Shown here piece by piece: positions 50,536 through 63,544 of a stretch of 64,000 bases of DNA. Every line of letters starts with the position of its first letter. The stretch's first letter is position 1. Origin of the DNA: Formicarius rufipectus (taxonomy: Eukaryota; Chordata; Aves; Passeriformes; Formicariidae); assembly GCA_013399695.1 (NCBI GenBank), contig VXAU01003549.1, forward strand, positions 89,314-153,313, given 5' to 3'. Below the pieces are notes generated by a model. The model had not been told where the DNA came from. It ran no database searches and saw only the letters and a list, made by a program, of their open reading frames with translations. Both the position numbers and the translations under genes were made by a program.

Positions 50536-53500
50536 GTTGGATGGGTTGGGGTCAAATATATTTGGTGTTTGTGGAGAAGAAACTGGGATTAGAAAGTGAG
50601 CCCCTAAAACACCTCTAAACACCCCTAAGGAATTCAAAGTTTGGGAATAGCCCTCCCCTACACCAGAGTGCAATTTACAACTTCTGGGGTTGGTTATAAA
50701 TTTAAATGACATATAAAACTCCAAGTATATCTTTTCCTTCTCACAGTAAGCTTCCTTTCTTTCTGGCAGCATTAATAAAATACCTATTTCATTAAACTGC
50801 TCAGGCACATAACTACTAAGAATTCTCAGTGGAGAAGAGGCTCAAGTTTCCTGAGTGCTGCAGTACACTTGACATAGTAGCAGTATCTGCTGAGTTATGG
50901 TCTATATAATTTTTGAATCGTGTTCCACAGCACTCAGCAATCTGTCATATGCTTCGTATCTATGTCACAGTTATTGCTGAGTTCAAGTGAGTAATAATTA
51001 GGTAAGTTTCTTTGAGAAATTCAGGTGAAAATGTCCAAAAGATTTGCACTGTAGCAAAGTTTCATTTTCTACTCATGAGTCATTATTTTTTGTGAAACGT
51101 TAATGAACAAGAGCAAGCACATGTAAGTCATAGCTGAGTTCACAAAGAAAGGTAGTATTGTAATGTCTTTTTCTATGCTTATTGAAAATGTTTCTGACTT
51201 CCAAGTAGAGGCTTTTTCTTTCTTAATTGAACTTTACAAAAATATTAAAAATAATTTTAACTGATTTCTAATGCTAAAAACTTGCTTGTGGAAGCAGTAA
51301 TTTAAAAACAACAGACATCATGTGTAATGTTCAATGAGCAGTTAGCTTCAAAGAGCAGAAATAAAAGATTTTCAAATAATCAGAAATCTATTTAGGCCAC
51401 TCTTTCTCTGTGCATAAGTTCTTCAGTTTTTGTGTCTTTGTTAGCTGGAAATGTTCTGTTACTTGGGAGACCTTTATCTTAAGCAGCCTTTATCTTTACC
51501 TATGTATGTCAGCCTTCTGATGTCTTTGAATGCACAATGTTTCTCGTCTGGGAGGTTGAAAACAGTAGAAAATATTCAGCTTTTACTCTGATCCACCACC
51601 TCTGCATACTCCCCAGCAGTAAAAGGCTCCTTATTTCTCTGCTCCACCTCTATTCCTATCTGCTAGTCTGCAGCAAAAGACAAAACGATAATGTAAGTCT
51701 ACAACATTTTTGAGAGTCAGGGGAGATTTTCCTTCATCCTGTGTATAGTATCTGGTAGATTTCTTTGGACCCGTATGTACATCTCTACAACTAGTGCTCT
51801 TTTAAAATTCCCAGGAAAAGTTGAAATATTCCAGAAGCTGGAATGATACCTTTAATGTTTGGATTAATTCATGTATACAATGTTCTTTGCTGAAGGAGAT
51901 GAGATTTAGTGGAAGATGCAGGGTCTAATTCTTGCTGATGTCAGAGTATCTGTGGAAGGAACAGCAAATCCTTACATTTCCAGGCAGCACACTTTGACCT
52001 TGGCAGTGAGTTTACTTGGATTGGATTGTGTCATCCTGTTCTTCACACCAGAGCAAACTGAGATCAAGTACATTGCACTGCAACATAGAGATAGCTGAGC
52101 CAAATTGAAAAATAGCAGAGAGAGTTCAAGTATAGCAGCATTAAGCTTGAGGTGTGTGTTGGCTGCATTAGAACCTAAAGTTTCGAAGTGGTCCCTCCAA
52201 AGTCAGTGAAACTGTTCTCTCACTAACGTAGTGGTTGGCATGTCATGAGCATTCTGACTGAACTATTTGAAGTATTGCTGTTCTTCAAGTAAAAAGTTCA
52301 AGAGACCAAGTCCAATATACTTTTAGGATATGAGTGATGGCACTGAAGAGTCCAGCCCTCCCCATCTCCAGGCATTTGTGATGAGGTGTTGGAGCTGGCG
52401 GAATCAAGTGCACTGTGAACATGCACCTCTTTGCCTGGAGGAGGATATAGGATATATGCTTCTGCTGTCTCTGCCAGCAGAGCCTCCCTCACCCTGAAGA
52501 ACTGTCAGCACCCAAATCTAGTGGAGTCTGTGTTTTGTCCCTCTTCATTGCTGATCCACCTGATAGTGTCCTTATAGTGTGAGTTATGTATTTTCTACAA
52601 TACCTCAGTCTCCAGTTTAAAAATGTTTCTGAGCTGGTGTCAGTGCAGCTCCTGAGCTGAGAGTCCTTGTCTTTTGCTGGTACAACTGGACAGGAGCAGC
52701 TGTGCTGAGACATTCCCAATTCTTTACCTCTTAAACATACTAGAGGTTTTCTGTGACCCTGAGATGACACACGTACACTAATTCAAAGGTGTTCACAAAA
52801 ATGTTGTGTCTTTTATACTAAGAATAAAAAAAGCAAACAGTGTGACTGTTAATGCTCTATAACATATTGTGTTTATCAGCTCGTGTTGGGCTTGCGACAA
52901 AAATGAGATTAATTAGGGCAACGGTGCTGTATTGAAGGAGCTGAGAATTATTTGGATTGTGGAGAGTAAATGCTATTTGTGTGAGTACTGGGATTAGGAA
53001 GACTGTACCACAATGACTAATAGGAAACTAGGCCATGAAATTTCAGGCAGAACCCCTTTGACCAATTGAACAATTTAGTCCCTTTTGCTAAAAATGCAAA
53101 CAGACGTCCCATTCCCTACTGAAACAGTGTTACAGATCTGATGCAGCTCTGATATTTCTGCGTGTCTCAGTGAATATTTGAAGCAGTACCCTGTGAAGAT
53201 GGAATGCCCCAAGTGTAAGTGGGAGCTCCAAAACAACTGAAAATGACTGGGGACATGCCTCAGGCTCCCAGGCCTTGTTTTTAAATGAAAAATATAGAAT
53301 GAGACTCCCAGATACCCTTTTCTTTCATGTTCCATGCTTAGGGCCATAGCAACTAAAAAGCCTTGCTGCAGTGAGACTTGAGATAAGCTGAGGGAATATT
53401 AAATAAGCCAGTATGCAGAGATCACTGGGAGTAGGTAGGAGTTTGAAAGCTCCAGTTTATAAAAGTAACTAGGAAATTGTGCTGGTAGCTAAAAGATCAA

Positions 53501-54025
53501 ACATTCAACTTATCAAAGGTTACGTTTGAAGTTCTGGGAAACAAAATAAAGAAACGCCTTGTTCTCTTTCAGTGACTTGTGTGGCATATTTTCTTTGGCC
53601 ATTGCACTTTCCTTAATAACAGCTGATTTCTGTGAGGGTAATTTTAGCAGTGCTGCATCATACAAGATGTTTCTACAGTGTGTTAAATTGATTTCTTGTC
53701 CCTACTTGAGGTTGATTAAATGTAAATTTCAGATTCTTGATCTAATTGTTGTTGGCTTTGTGCCCTGACTCTGCTTAGTGTGTTACTTCTAAAACACTCG
53801 AGCTAAAAGCACAGTCTTTCTTAGTCCTCTGTATTCATGTTGAGAAAAAAATTTTTCTTGCTAGAGCAAGACAATAACCTTACTGATATGACACATTGTC
53901 GGGAGAGACAGCTGTCAGGGACTACTGAGAGAATGATTTTTAAACTGTCTGCTGCTACCACAAACACCTGTTGTATACCCTTTGCCATAGAGCTGCTGTT
54001 CTTGCAAGTTTTTATACTGTTCAAG
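50536..54025. other. Non-coding unique-looking sequence
   Basis: No gene is supported. Open frames are at most about 93 codons. The minus-strand frames at 52298-52770 lie in a GC-richer patch and have no recognised domain. The segment 52855-52990 keeps CpGs in AT-rich sequence (TCGTG, TTGCGAC, AACGG) and might be a conserved non-coding element. A TTTCAG acceptor-like site precedes an open frame near 53570, but no donor-bounded exon with recognisable protein follows. Confidence 0.6.
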
Positions 54026-54420
54026 TGTTATAGTTAGGATACAAGATGTATTAGATAGGTAATTAATACCATTCTAGTAGTTCTGTATGTCCAACTGTTC
54101 TGCTTGGTTCTGGGAACCCCAGTTACAACCCCCTGATTGGTTCATGTACCCCTAAGACCCCACTGGCTGGCTGGTGGAGCAATACAGCTCCACCCCATAA
54201 GGCTAAGCCACCCCCAGTTTTCCCTTATAAGTTACAAACCTTCCCTCCCTTTTCCTTTTGTGTCGTGGTCCTCTCCTAACTCCACCCAAGTTCTAGAACC
54301 CTCTGACCGAACCCTATAAGTATCCCATGCTCTCCTTACTAAAGTGTTTACGCCTGTTTACACCCTTCCTCGCATGGACCATGTCCTTCTTTCCCTTTCG
54401 GACCATGACAACCCATAACA
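54026..54420 (+). mobile_element. Probable solo LTR of an endogenous retrovirus
   Basis: A block of about 395 bp is compositionally unlike its flanks: C-rich, with promoter-like motifs in LTR order. These are an ATTGG/CCAAT box (54136-54140), a TATAAG box (54315-54320), a poly-A-signal-like ACTAAA (54338-54343), then a pyrimidine-rich end. It starts TGTTATAG and ends CCATAACA-like (CCCATAACA), giving a 6-bp terminal inverted repeat with canonical TG...CA. No gag/pol/env-like frame, primer-binding site or polypurine tract adjoins it, hence 'solo'. The bases just outside (TTCAAG and ACTCTG) do not match, so there is no obvious target-site duplication. The exact ends are therefore inferred. The orientation follows from the TATA and poly-A order. 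The family is not assigned. Confidence 0.6.
54315..54320 (+). promoter_or_regulatory. TATA box of the LTR
   Basis: TATAAG lies in a CCC-TATAAG-TATCCC context about 105 bp before the LTR 3' end, a usual position for a U3 promoter. A second, weaker TTATAAG lies near 54225. Whether it is active is unknown. Confidence 0.5.
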
Positions 54421-56113
54421 ACTCTGTTCCTCAAACCAGCTTTAACATTGTCCTGCTGATCTAGAACACAGACTTTAAATCAGTTTTCAGGCAGGAGTTG
54501 TAGCTTCATCAATGAAAATGAATTATATATGTTTCCTTATTTTGGCAATTGTGATTGAATATTTTTTCCCATTTTGGAGAAGCATTAAAAGCATGTCTAT
54601 AGAGAATTAGACCTTTATGTGGTTTCTTGTGCAAATCACATTTGTTTGAGAAAGAATAGATCATTTTCTTTGAAGTAGAATCAAAACCACTGAAAAACAG
54701 GGCCATTTCTACTAAGAAAAATGCAAAAAATTACTCTCTGTTTATAGGTCAGGTCTGAAGGAGACATGGAATCCAGCGAGCTTCTTCTGGCCACAACCCT
54801 AATTTGTGCAGTAGTTAAACTCTGCTTGCCCGTCTGCACTGTGAACTGTCTGATTTCAGTGGGATTATTTGTAGCACATAAAGTTGAATCATGAGTGAGC
54901 TTCACAGGATTGGGACCTTCAGAGTCAACTGCCAGATTTAAAATGCAGCATTCCAAAGTACAGTGTGAGTTCTCCATGTTATGCTACATGGCCTTTATTG
55001 CACCAAACTAATCTCCTAGTTGTAACTAATCTCTTGAAGCCTGATTCTTTTCATCCTCATTTCAGTAAGTGCAAAGTCATTGCCTGAATGAAATTTGAGG
55101 GTGCTTGGCTTTTTTATTCCTTCATACATAATTATTACATAACCTTTAATACAGGGTTTACAGAAGAGAGAGGCAGGTCCAGCGTATAAATTGGATTACT
55201 CCTCCTGGAACCTGTGGAGGTATAACTGTTTGCAGTGACTAAGAATCTGGCCCATAAACTTCACTGTAAGGCTTTTTCTAATCCGGCAGTGTAATTAGAC
55301 TGAAAGAGTTATTTTCAAGAGCTGTTACTACCTTAAAAATGATTACTCACTGGGGCATCGTTAGTATAATAGCGAAGTCACTTCTCAAGGATGCTGGAAA
55401 TCCAAACACTCTGTGCTGTTTGCATTGCTCAATAGGACAGTTAATATATTGTCTCCCATGTGACTTGTGTAGTAAAACTGGTGTATTAACTCTAACAACA
55501 TTGAACATGTTCCCCTAATCAACCAATGAAACTAGTGTCCCTGGCAATAGATAACTATACTCCTAGCAGGACACATACTCGTGCCTTTTCATAGAGAGAG
55601 CAGCTTTTCAATGTGCAGCAAGGACTATAGAAAAACATATAAACAGCAAAACAATTTATAGTTGTAGATAAAAAGAAACATTACTTATAGTGAATAAGCA
55701 AGAGAAAGTAGAGTGCATATATTTTAATACACTTCATCAGTAGTGCATTAAGGAGCAGTCCCAAAACCTTATGGAAATGGAAAGAGGCTGTCTTATTTCA
55801 GCAGGACCTTGATTGATCCTATTATCTTTATGGTATTCAGGCTCATGGGGGAAAGGAAGCATCACACAGTATTCAGGCATACACAAAACCCCAGTGCCAG
55901 CTGTGTTGTCCCTGTGGGGCAGTGCCACTTGTGTGATCAAATCAATGAAGACTTAAAATAGGCTTCAGATAACTGCTCACATCCTGGCAATGGCAGGATG
56001 ATTTGTGGTACACAGGCAAAACCCATAAGAGAAATGAAGCACTGACTCATCAGAAAGGGTCATGAGGCACCATGGGTGTGATTGGTGAAATACCTGCAGC
56101 CATGTGGTCTGGT

Positions 56114-56143
56114 GTGTTGGCACTGTCAGTGTTGGCACTGAGA
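56114..56143. repeat. 15-bp tandem duplication
   Basis: GTGTTGGCACTG is repeated with a 15-bp period (56114 and 56129), with the last three bases of each unit different. It lies inside the longest open frame and adds a repeated Val-Leu-Ala-Leu pattern to its hydrophobic start. Confidence 0.85.
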
Positions 56144-58631
56144 GCAGTGGAGCTGTCTCCTCCTGCCTCCATCCTGCTCCATCGTGCTGCTGGATTAAGG
56201 ACAACCGTAGTCCCTGAATTTTGGAGGTCTCCTTTTACAGGTCTTAGGATATGTGTGGGAACAAAGTCCTCTCCCAGGTGTTCCCTATTGCTGCATCTCT
56301 TCTTAGCAAGAAATCAGATATTACTGGGTTCTTTGACCTTCCTAAAAATCCTAAGACTTTATTATGTGTTGGTAAAGATAAGCAAGTGTTTTCTCATGAT
56401 AGGTCATGTCAGTCCCTGCCACAAGACAGAATCACTGTCAGTTCTAGAGTATCTGTTGTTATCAGATGTAGGCAGAGAGCACGGGGCTGTTGCAGCTCCG
56501 GGGAAGAACAAGCCATACCCTGCAGCCATCCCTTCCTCTCCTGGGGCAGTCACCCCTCAGCCCAGCAGAGAACAGGGAGCTCTCAGAGAGGCAACAGAGA
56601 CACCTCAGTGGTGGAGCAGCAGCTGGGGAGAACATTGCAGCAGCCAGGTCTGTGGTGTTCTGTACTGATAGGACAGTTGTTGCGACACATTTCATTGAAC
56701 ATGCGCAACCTGTTTTATGCGTGTACTGAAAATAGCAGCTCAAGTACTAAGACATCTGTTTTACACCAGTTAGTTGTGCAGATGAATGCAAGCACTGGTC
56801 TTTAAAGGTAATTTTTACTAATGTGCTCATCGTTTCAGAATTCCCTGGCTTGATGTATCATCAGGGTGAGACATCCGGTGCCAGCAGCACACCACGATTC
56901 ATGGCAAATTATAATGTGTTGCTGGTGTGAAGTTTAAGACGTGCTTTGTTAAAATCCAGCTTTTATCTCAGAGAAAGGATTTTCTCTTTAACATCAGAGA
57001 CTATTTACACTGCAGAAAAATAATTCTGCCTCTGAAAGCTATCTGGCCAAATTAATGCTGTCAGTTTCTAGGAAGCTGTATCAGGAAATGTTGGGTTATT
57101 TCATGTTTTTCCTTGCTAGGCTTTAATACCGCTTTGTCCCATTTTATCTGTTTACGTTTTTGCAATGTTTATAAATTGACCACTGAGGGCTAATCTGGTG
57201 TATAAGGAATAAAGTGAAAATATTTTCATGTTATCCATTTTCATCCTTATTTGAATTCTAAAATAGCTGTTGAGGTGGTTAAATGATGGTTTGTTATTAT
57301 TTCTGCATTTGCTAAGTAAAATTTGGAACTTTCTGGTTAAAATTTACCCTAATCTCCTAATGCAACTGTTTGTATATTTCTAGTCACAGATTAAGTCTTC
57401 TAAGAACCACAAATAAGCAAATACCTAAGACATGTGTGATCTCTTAAAGTAGAGAAAAGGTATGGTACTGAGATGAGTGACAGGAAGAGAATTATTTTGT
57501 GCAACAAAATAATCAAAGAGAAGTTTCTAGTAAAGTATCAGTTGATAGAAATTTGTACTGAGCTAAAAAATAATTCTGCAATTTTGTAAAGCCTACAGAG
57601 AACCACTTTTAAATGTGAATTAATATAGCGCTGCCTGCCTTAGCTAAAACTGTAGAGAGATGAAAAATTAATATATCAGGATGTCAGAGTGTTGAGAAGA
57701 TGAAATATTTTGTTCATTGTTGGATTATAAAAGAGAAACTTGGCAGTTATTTTACTGACTGGATCATATTATCATTAGGTATAATGATTGTATATTCAGT
57801 GGACCCATAAATAGTTGCTAATGCCAAAAAGACATGAAAACATGATTTCCTGTTCAAGAGCCTGAGGAACTTGATGCTACATGTTTATTAAGGAATTTAT
57901 TTTGGAATACTAACAAAGTTAGAGAACTCTGACATTATTACTACTACTAATTCAGTCTTCCTGTCAGGAAAGTTCTCAAACCCAAATTAGAAGGACCTCT
58001 GTGATTTGCTAGCACTGTGCCCGCTGTGTAGCTCTGCCAGGGTGGGCACTCATTAGCGGCAGAGTTATCTTGTACTCCTTTAGCAAGGGCTGCAGGATCC
58101 AACAGCAGTCTGAGGCTTCATTTTCCTTCTTTCTAGTTAGCCTGACCTGTACAAATTAAGAACAGATATTTTGGTATCAAATATTTAAAAACTATGGGTT
58201 TTATGACTTATATGTTAATGAAAAAATGTACGGAAGAGACAGATTTTTTTGAACTTCTAATAAGACTTCCTAGACATCTGTATGCTTCAATAAATCAGTC
58301 ATCCTTTCAGCACTTCTTCTTCGCATTACGTTCCTCAGCCAACACTGGAGGTGGTTATTTTGATGAGGAAGTTAAATGGGCTAAATGCAAACTGAGAGAA
58401 AGCCTGTTACAGACCCCCTGTGAGTGGCCCTTGAGATGATCTGTAACGTTGTAGAGGGCTCACAAATGTTTACCCTTCAGGCAGCTGCTCCAGAGCCTGG
58501 TAAAGAGCTGAGACCATCCATGTGGGTGCACACAATGTGTCTGCCGCCTTCCTTTGTCTTCTCCTGTTGCTGAAGTCACAGCTGGTTGGTTGTGTCTGAG
58601 GGACCTCCTATGTCATCTCAGTAGATGCTCC

Positions 58632-58654
58632 TTTTTTTTTTTNTTTTTTTTTTT
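58632..58654. repeat. Poly-T tract with ambiguous base
   Basis: A T run broken only by a single N at 58643. The N is an unresolved base in the assembly, not biology; the true length of the run is uncertain. Confidence 0.95.
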
Positions 58655-61600
58655 GTGGCGTAGTAATCCTTTACACAACAGGCTGGATACTCCTTTTCAA
58701 AGTCACAACAATCTGACAGGCTAAAAGAGCCTGGTTGGTTTGGAACAGGCTCCTGACTGCTTTCTGATTTTTTAACTACACCGTGGGGAAGAGCTTGCAG
58801 CTTCACATGACCATCATACTATAATAACATAATTGGTTAAACCATTGTTTTCTTCTTCTGTTACCTTTTATTTTATTTTTTTTTAAAGGGAGGTGACAAA
58901 AATAAATGCCTTCCCCCTCCCCCTTCCCTCAACATAAAAAAAATCCCCAGTTATATGATGGGCTTTTTGGGCTTGTGCAAGACTTAACAAGAACACTTAA
59001 ATGCTCTTGACCCTCTAGTGAGGAACTGCAGAAAGAATAAAAGTCAAGATTTTCTGTGCAGTGGGTGTTTATGTTCTTACCAGTATTCAGCTTCATAAGC
59101 TGTAAGAGAAACTTCTTTTGGTAGGTCTTTCATCTCTATAAACAGCTTACTGCAGCCATCACAGTTAATTTGATTAGTGGCACTCAGACATGAGCCCAGT
59201 GAAACCGCAGCTTAAGAGCACTTGTGCAACCAGTGACTATATTGGGAATTCTAATCTTTGTCAGACCTGCCCAGGAAGACAGCTACTTCTCTCACATTTC
59301 TGAATGTTTTAAAACTATTTTGAACACTTAGATACTTCAGGGAATGATACATAAAAGGTGAGAAAGACTATCACCTGACAAAGCTTTCTTGAATTAGGTC
59401 ACTGCAGGCTGTTTCATTTAACAGTTGTTCCTTTTCCTACGTGCTTAGAAATCAAGCTTTCCTTCTCCACTCTTGCATTAGATAGGATAGTGTTTTTGGT
59501 GTGTGAACACAGAGGTTGCTTGAGTGTGGTGCCAGAGAAGGCAGGATTAACACCTTTCTCAAATATCCTTGGAAGGAAGAAAGGTCAGGATCCATATTTT
59601 GGATAGCAGTTGGGTTCTGTACGTGTCCCAGGACTGTACTGTGTGACTCCCTTAAATTGCCTTCCCGAGGCTGTCAATGCCCATTGCAGTTAACATGGCT
59701 CTGTCCTATTTCTCATGTTGGATACCTGGTGTATGTGCATGCAGAACTGATGAAATGCCCAGATTGTCTGGGTCCTGGAGATATAAAAATGGAAAATATG
59801 ATAGGCAAACTATTATGGCAGAAATGAAGGGAGAGAAGTGGCAGGCTTTGAGAGTTCATTTGGGGAGTCTTTTTGTATAGAAAGAGGGGAGCAATCAGTT
59901 TCCAGGATTGACATGCAGGTGGCAAGGGCAGTTGTTTCACCTAGGAAAGGATATTCTTCTTTTCTCTCCTCTAATGGGGAAGTACAGATCATACATGCAT
60001 TAAAAAGGCTGAACCTGATCATATCTTGAAACTGTAAACCTGAGCAGAATTAGCTCTTAATAGCTCTGCTGGCATAAAGTAGTGTAAGGTTTTGATAATC
60101 ATTGCTTTAGTGCAGCAGCCAAAGTGATCAATAGTGAAACAGTTAAAGGTATTTAAGTACTGCCATTTCATTTTACAGTCAACACCTGCTGAGATAAATT
60201 TCAAGCTCCTAACATTAGTTGCTTTCTAAAAAGAAAATTAAATAGAAATTTAACTTCTTTAAGTCATTGGCTTGGCAAATGTTAGGAAAGGGAAAACCAT
60301 GGGGGAGTTTGTGACATGATAATCATGTCTTCCCCATAAGATTTGAAGTTCAGATGCTACAGGGACTTTTGGCCCACAAAGCTTTAATAAGTGCTAATAT
60401 GTCTTCCAGGAAGTGTGTGTATCTGAGGGTAGATACAGGCTATGGCATTACAGATGGCACTGTATCTCACCAGAAATTTTAATCTGCAAGTTTTTGGATG
60501 GTTTTTTTTCTTTAGTTGTGGTTTGATTTTTTTTTTTTATTGTTGTTTAAAATGTGCCCTTTCCCTGAATACTTAAAACTGACTTAAAATTTGCACTTGA
60601 TTGCAGACATATTGGTACTTTTCTCACTGTCTTATGAAGGCAAACGTACTACTCTACTCCAAATGGAGTATTAACCAAACAAGTTAATACACTGAAAAAA
60701 ATATAGCAAACTTTGTGCTGATACTGTGAAAACATATGGCTGTGAAAAATGGTTGTTTGAGTCTTCCTTTCACTAGTGTTGCAGAGCAAGCCGCGGCTGC
60801 CAGCAGAAAAAGAAATGTACTGCTTGCCGGCTGGTTTTTCCCTACCAAAAATTATTTGGATCAAGGTACTTTACCTAAATACATTGAGGGCGCATATGAA
60901 ATGAGTTTTTGATACGTTCAGCTATTTGTTTTACATAAACAGCAGCTTTGAAAATTCCAGCTGTTTCACATGCAATGTGCCAGCAGCAGTCAGGGGACAG
61001 AATGCCTGCAAAACCGAACAGTGATTCTTTAAACAAATTATTCAAACTCAGATCAGCTATGTCTTATCTTCTGCCTCACAGGCCATCAACCATCCCACCC
61101 CTCCCTAGGAAAACATGGGAAAGCAGGAGTGTCTGGGAGGATGATAAATAGAGATCTGATAAACAAAAGTGGAATGAGGCTTTCACAACTGGCTATGCCT
61201 TTTGAGGAGTGCCCTGTTCTGTTGGAACATATGTGGATTTACACTGGTAATTTGTACTGTAGAGAAACAAATTGTTCAGCCATAGAAGTAATTTACAGGG
61301 AAACAAAGACTATTCTATTATATTGGCCAATAATGGCTACTCTGTATTGTTTGGTTTCTGCAGTTCAGCTCAGTTTCAGGGGCCTGAACAAATTACAGGA
61401 AAATAATGTGAAATTGCATGGTTGGAAGGGCTGCTTAATAGGATACAGAGTCTATCTTATCTCTATGTAGTCAGTGTGGGTTTAATAGGGCCCAAATCCT
61501 GCCACAAACATTTCTGCAGACACCAGGGCAGTGTCCTCAGTATTTTTTCAGGGCTCCATAGTCCAGGCCTGCTGGCGTCAATGGAAGTCTGAATGTCTCA

Positions 61601-63491
61601 GCTTCTTATAGATGACCTGGTGTGCACTGGAAAAGCTAATATAGATCACACAGATTTTAACTCTCAGTCTTACAGAGCTCTCATGTAACTAAAGACAACA
61701 TTTTAGCTTAAAAATTCACAAGACTGCACTTAGTACCAAAAAGAATTTTTGTTTGAGCAATTGTATTTTTCTAAACTGCTTCACGCTGTTGACACAAGTA
61801 GTTGGTTCTGCATCTTGGGAGAAGGAGACAGTAGGCATTGAAAAGTGTTACTTGTGCCACCCATGTGGTTTGTTGTTTGTGTATCAGTGATACCACCAGA
61901 TGCAAAGTATTGGAATCCCAAAAAGGAAGTGTCAAAGATTCCCAAGAAATTTCAAGTTTTTAGATCACTTGGGTCCTTTTAGAAATCCCACAGCTATTTT
62001 TCCTTGGTGCTCATCATCTGGATATGGTGAGGAAGGGACAGACCATGACTTTGTATTCTTGCAGGACTGACTGCCTCAGAAGAGAAGTTAAATTTTAGAA
62101 GCCTGTAAGGTCTGGTTTGCCTTTCTGCTGATGCCAGAGATCCCTGGGGTCTGCGTTAAGTCACAAAATACAGCATGGCCAATGTCTGCACTTTGCTTAC
62201 CATAAGGAGAGAAGTTGTCTTTCCAGAACTCACATTCTGAGTCCCTTCATGGGCACTGACTAACCACAAAATAATTAAAGACTAAAAGGAAATTCAATGT
62301 TTACCATGCACACTGTTAACAAGCTTAACTAAACACTGCTGCTACTGAGGAGAGATCCCACGAGACACGGATTTTTCACAACTTCAAATGTTCTTTCATT
62401 AGAATATTGAAAAATGGCTGTATTGAAATATATCTGTCTCTACTTACATAATCTATCTTCCTATCATAATTATGTATTGTTGTGAAATTCAAGTTCAGCA
62501 GGTTCAGTGTATATCCTGCTTGCAATTAAATTGTGCTGCTTTTAAAAGTTAGAAGTAGAGAGAAAGAACATACTGAAAAGGAATTTTCTTGGGAGAGTTT
62601 GATGGATTTCATGGTTATTCTGTAAATGTTGCTGAGGAAACTGATCCCTTTTGTTAAGCTGCCTAGACAGTGCATTTCTTCAGAAAACTTTTAGTACTTT
62701 GAAACTAAGTTTTAAGATGGCACAAGCCAGCAAATTCAGGCAGCACATCCAAGAAAGCAATTTTTTCCTCATCACAGGAAACCTGAAGCTAATACCACAA
62801 GTATAAAAAGCCACTTCTTCCTTCACTTTTATACAGTGTAAAAAACTGTAGTACCAAGCAGACAAAAAAATCTGACATCAACCTCTTGTTGTCCGTCTTA
62901 GAAGCTGACAATGGTACCCATTCATTACTGCACCAGTGTCTCTTTCTACTCTGTTTAATGGGAACCATTCTCTGGTTGCAGTGTGTACTTCAATGAAAAA
63001 TTTTAAAAAGCACCTGCTTCAACATTTTGCTGCTTTATATTCAACCATAAAGCTCCTTGAAAGTTGTACACGTACACATTTCTAGATATATGTACCATCC
63101 ATATGTAAATCTATGCAATACAACACAAATAGGATCTGTCCCCTGTGCTGCACTCGTTCTCTGTTCACTTCCCATTTATGAAGGATGAGAATTCTGCATA
63201 TGGTAGTAGCAAAGATAAGAGATCTTTCATCTTGCAGAGCAATTTCTGTGTACAGTCATTCCCACTGCAGGCAGAGTTTAGAAATTGCTGGAAGTTTAAA
63301 GGACAAATACTCATTTCTTGAGAAGATATTACATTTTATTTTCCCATCTTCCTGATATGTTTTGCATTCTTTCTGTGTCTTCTAGAAAGTATCTCTGTCC
63401 TATTTGTGTTCTGTAGTTCCTAAATAGTTGCACTTACCCATATCTACAATCACACATCACTGTGGTGTCTGATTTAGCAGACTGTGGGGGT

Positions 63492-63544
63492 TAAGAGTAA
63501 GGTATTTCCATACTCTTACTCGTTTGCTCTTGGAATATGGAAAT
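63492..63544. repeat. Nested inverted repeats
   Basis: Two overlapping perfect inverted repeats share sequence: TAAGAGTA (63492-63499) with TACTCTTA (63511-63518), and ATTTCCATA (63504-63512) with TATGGAAAT (63536-63544). A third possible pairing is CTTACT (63515-63520) with AGTAAG (about 63547-63552). The stems are mutually exclusive. Function is unknown. Confidence 0.6.

Noticed and set aside
53570..53640. Possible exon after a TTTCAG acceptor-like site
   Set aside because: The polypyrimidine-AG is plausible, but the downstream donor is weak and the translated text matches nothing I know.
56251..56805. 184-codon + strand open frame
   Set aside because: It overlaps the 198-codon frame in another phase, and the minus strand is also open nearby. 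The composition is Ser/Gln-rich without a domain. A stop-poor GC-rich patch explains it.
58905..58935. i-motif/G-quadruplex in a C-rich tract
   Set aside because: Only three C runs of three or more are present close together, one short of the usual pattern.
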